Source: Bacteroidota bacterium
GTDB taxonomy: Bacteria; Bacteroidota; Bacteroidia; Flavobacteriales; Flavobacteriaceae
Assembly (NCBI GenBank): GCA_018829465.1
Contig: JAHJTN010000005.1
Location: 186,001-250,000, forward strand
Direction of reading: 5' to 3'
Length of the DNA stretch: 64,000 bases
The notes beneath the pieces were generated by a model. The model saw nothing but the letters and a program-made list of their open reading frames with translations, did no database searches and was not told where the DNA came from. The position numbers and the translations under genes were made by a program. Below, piece by piece: positions 63,402 to 64,000 of this stretch; position 1 is the stretch's first letter, and each line of letters starts with the position of its first letter.

Positions 63402-64000
63402 ATGAATTTTACAAAAATGCAACACATCGTCATTATCGGCAATGGCATCTCCGGCATCACAGCAGCCCGCCATATCAGAAAACTCAGCCAAAACAGAATT
63501 ACCGTCATATCGGGTGAAACCGATTATTTCTTTTCGCGCACTGCGCTCATGTATGTGTACATGGGACACCTAAAATTTGAGCACACCCAACCCTATGAAA
63601 ATTGGTTTTGGAAACAAAACAACATCGATTTGGTGCGCGGCTTTGTCACAAAAGTGGACACCCAGAAAAAAGCACTGACACTCGACAGGTCGCAGGTAAT
63701 CCAATACGACAAACTCATCTTGGCCACCGGCTCCAAACCCAATAAATTTGGATGGCCCGGACAAAACTTGGACGGTGTCATCGGAATGTATCACAAACAA
63801 GATTTGGATGCGCTTGAAACACACACCGATAGATGCAAACGCGCAGTCATCGTCGGAGGTGGACTCATCGGCATTGAACTGGCCGAAATGCTCCGATCCA
63901 GAAACAAAGAAGTGACTTTTCTAGTTAGAGAAGAAAGTTTTTGGAACGGCGTTTTGCCACCGGAAGAATCTGACATGATCAACCGCCATATTCGCGAACA
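63402..64000 (+). CDS. FAD/NAD(P)-dependent oxidoreductase, N-terminal part (cut by window edge)
   Basis: The first about 200 residues of a pyridine-nucleotide-disulfide-type flavoprotein. MQHIVIIGNGISGITAARHIRKL is the FAD-binding Rossmann motif, KLILATGSKPNKFGWPG the ATG motif, and AVIVGGGLIGIELAEMLRSRNKEVTFLVRE the NAD(P)-binding motif. Related enzymes include nitrite-reductase-like and rubredoxin/ferredoxin reductases. ATG codons at 63402 and 63417 are in frame; the second begins directly at the conserved core and is as likely. The C-terminal part is outside the window. Confidence 0.9.
   Translation, partial: MNFTKMQHIVIIGNGISGITAARHIRKLSQNRITVISGETDYFFSRTALMYVYMGHLKFEHTQPYENWFWKQNNIDLVRGFVTKVDTQKKALTLDRSQVIQYDKLILATGSKPNKFGWPGQNLDGVIGMYHKQDLDALETHTDRCKRAVIVGGGLIGIELAEMLRSRNKEVTFLVREESFWNGVLPPEESDMINRHIRE

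Noticed and set aside
63085-63402. 105-codon open frame before the oxidoreductase
   Set aside because: It has no recognisable motif, unusual composition and lies across an inverted repeat; more likely chance in an AT-rich spacer.

Overview
The window comes from a Bacteroidota chromosome, almost certainly a member of the Flavobacteriia. The reasons are SusC/SusD-type outer-membrane nutrient uptake, several proteins ending in type IX secretion (T9SS) sorting domains, PorX (the response-regulator/PglZ protein tied to T9SS), an LpxC-FabZ fusion, menaquinone genes, and promoter-like TAnnTTTG boxes. I saw no tRNA, rRNA, CRISPR array, prophage or classical transposase.

Layout. 1-542 is the start of a SusC-like receptor gene that runs off the left edge, with a LacI-type palindrome upstream. 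1192-3170 is menB-menA plus a small DUF2007-like gene. 3313-4151 is a dinD homologue broken by a one-base frameshift. 4237-26280 is a complete maltodextrin/starch utilisation locus. Its minus arm runs LacI regulator, MFS transporter, beta-phosphoglucomutase, GH65 phosphorylase, SusA-like GH13, esterase, GH31 alpha-glucosidase and lipoprotein GH13. Its plus arm runs SusC, SusD, SusE-like lipoprotein and a T9SS-secreted GH13 amylase. Starch would be cut at the surface, imported by SusCD, trimmed in the periplasm, moved inward by the MFS carrier, then phosphorolysed to glucose plus beta-glucose-1-phosphate, which PgmB converts to glucose-6-phosphate.

26567-30474 is the succinate dehydrogenase/fumarate reductase operon, interrupted between the flavoprotein and iron-sulfur genes by a 473 bp unit: a four-helix-bundle (S23-type) gene framed by 30 bp inverted repeats. 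30543-39416 holds two small paralogues, isocitrate dehydrogenase, a LysR regulator, an aminotransferase, a T9SS substrate, an RluA-type pseudouridine synthase, PorX and an HD hydrolase. 39442-46002 is the lipid A/efp/sucD cluster (lpxD, lpxC-fabZ, lpxA, efp, second lpxD-like gene, sucD) with a zeta-toxin-like ATPase and a 49-residue overlapping partner inserted in it.

46003-50890 is the most unusual region. The 3' end of sucD is present three times in direct orientation. Each copy is followed by hairpin-rich repeats, a terminator and oppositely oriented genes for exported proteins. One unit carries an M4 metallopeptidase with a T9SS tail whose signal-peptide coding region contains seven GGTA repeats, leaving the natural start codon out of frame: a likely phase-variable gene caught in the OFF state. 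The neighbouring unit keeps only the last part of a matching T9SS tail and an unrelated small lipoprotein.

50891-64000 holds an unknown exported protein, an MMPL/RND exporter, the GTPase Der, a TonB-dependent receptor followed by two M14 genes (the first lacking its metal ligands), a decayed higB with intact higA, an XRE-regulator fragment, and the start of an FAD/NAD oxidoreductase that runs off the right edge.
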